A stretch of DNA of 64,000 nucleotides from Armigeres subalbatus (lineage: Eukaryota > Arthropoda > Insecta > Diptera > Culicidae): contig NC_085139.1 in NCBI RefSeq assembly GCF_024139115.2, forward strand, positions 5,117,533 to 5,181,532, read 5' to 3'. How positions within the stretch are numbered: the stretch's first letter is position 1; each line of letters opens with the position of its first letter. Below, in pieces: positions 63,681 to 64,000 of the stretch. Below the pieces are notes generated by a model. The model made no database searches and was not told the DNA's origin. It worked only from the letters and a program-made list of their open reading frames with translations. A program made the translations under genes and the position numbers.

Positions 63681-64000
63681 CTGAAATGGATAAACGAAAT
63701 AACTCTTGGCGACTGTGGAAAATTTATTTGAAAATCAAGTCGTTTTCGGCCGTTGCAGTCTTGTAAAGCAGCAAAAACAGGTTTACTTCTGCATCCGTCG
63801 GTTTCGGTAATTTATTTTACTTTTTTCAAGGATTTGAAGCTTGTTTCGTTGTTAGAATGGTAATGTTACACACTAATGTAGTCCATTCATTAGAAAAATG
63901 GCCCCCGCTTCGGTGCATAGGTTGCAGTTATTTTGCGCGGCACTGTATCGTGGGTGGCTTTTTTTGCTATAAACCCTAAAGCTTCTCTTCTTTTCGCTAT
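63681..64000. other. Window end, nothing recognised
   Basis: No gene or repeat that I can name. Confidence 0.45.

Overview
This window is eukaryotic, repeat-dominated insect DNA and looks like a mosquito, most probably genus Aedes. The evidence is short consensus introns, a dipteran acid-lipase gene, the dispersed CCACCTAGCGGTGATGG motif (8,760s minus, 16,768 plus), tRNA-derived SINEs resembling Feilai, and a transposon mix typical of Aedes (RTE-like and R1-like LINEs, BEL/Pao, gypsy/errantivirus, Helitrons, many MITEs). The genus is inferred from recognition, not from a database search.

Only one host gene is well supported: a secreted acid lipase (lipase 3 / lysosomal acid lipase family) on the plus strand. 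It has three coding exons (15507-15677, 35890-36600, 36664-37068) that splice in phase 0 to 428 residues with a complete Ser-Asp-His triad. Intron 1 is about 20.2 kb and is packed with nested transposons; intron 2 is 63 bp.

Layout. 1-1.8 kb: SINE and a 5'-truncated RTE-like LINE with a perfect 15-bp target duplication. 1.9-7.2 kb: T-rich DNA and an old decayed 24-bp satellite. 7.3-8.7 kb: three unrelated short-period repeats. 8.9-14.0 kb: a BEL/Pao pol fossil split by a 4.5-kb insertion that has 26-bp perfect inverted ends and carries a homogeneous 24-bp satellite open in all six frames. 15.5-37.1 kb: lipase gene. Its giant intron holds an antisense errantivirus fossil (gag, integrase tail, env), an antisense RTE-like LINE carrying two MITEs, an R1-clade LINE lacking most of ORF2 and carrying two foldback elements with VNTR arms, histone-like 3'-end repeats, a TTAA MITE, and a precise ORF1-only half-LINE insertion.

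37-45.5 kb: lipase 3' flank, a decayed RTE piece, then a 6-kb block bounded by piggyBac-type TTAA ends that contains a SINE, a second nearly full RTE-like LINE and ~130-150-bp satellites. 45.5-50.2 kb: hairpin MITE, pogo-type transposase fossil, tRNA-Met-like SINE and a non-repetitive island that may be regulatory. 50.3-54.0 kb: two head-to-tail ~1.8-kb Helitron copies. 54.0-56.5 kb: gypsy RT/RNase H remnant and a restriction-like-endonuclease LINE remnant. 56.5-60.4 kb: mostly anonymous, with MITEs and Helitron ends. 60.5-63.1 kb: a ~150-bp satellite related to the one at 43-45 kb, interrupted by hairpins and an R1-clade RT fragment. 63.1-63.7 kb: the 24-bp satellite again, inverted.

The strongest discovery candidates are the two foldback elements with tandem GACAAAAGGTCGAAAG arms and 11-bp target duplications, the TIR-bounded six-frame-open satellite inside BEL/Pao, and the ORF1-only half-LINE whose empty-site paralogue is also in the window. 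All retroviral and transposon genes listed are broken fossils except the half-LINE ORF1.
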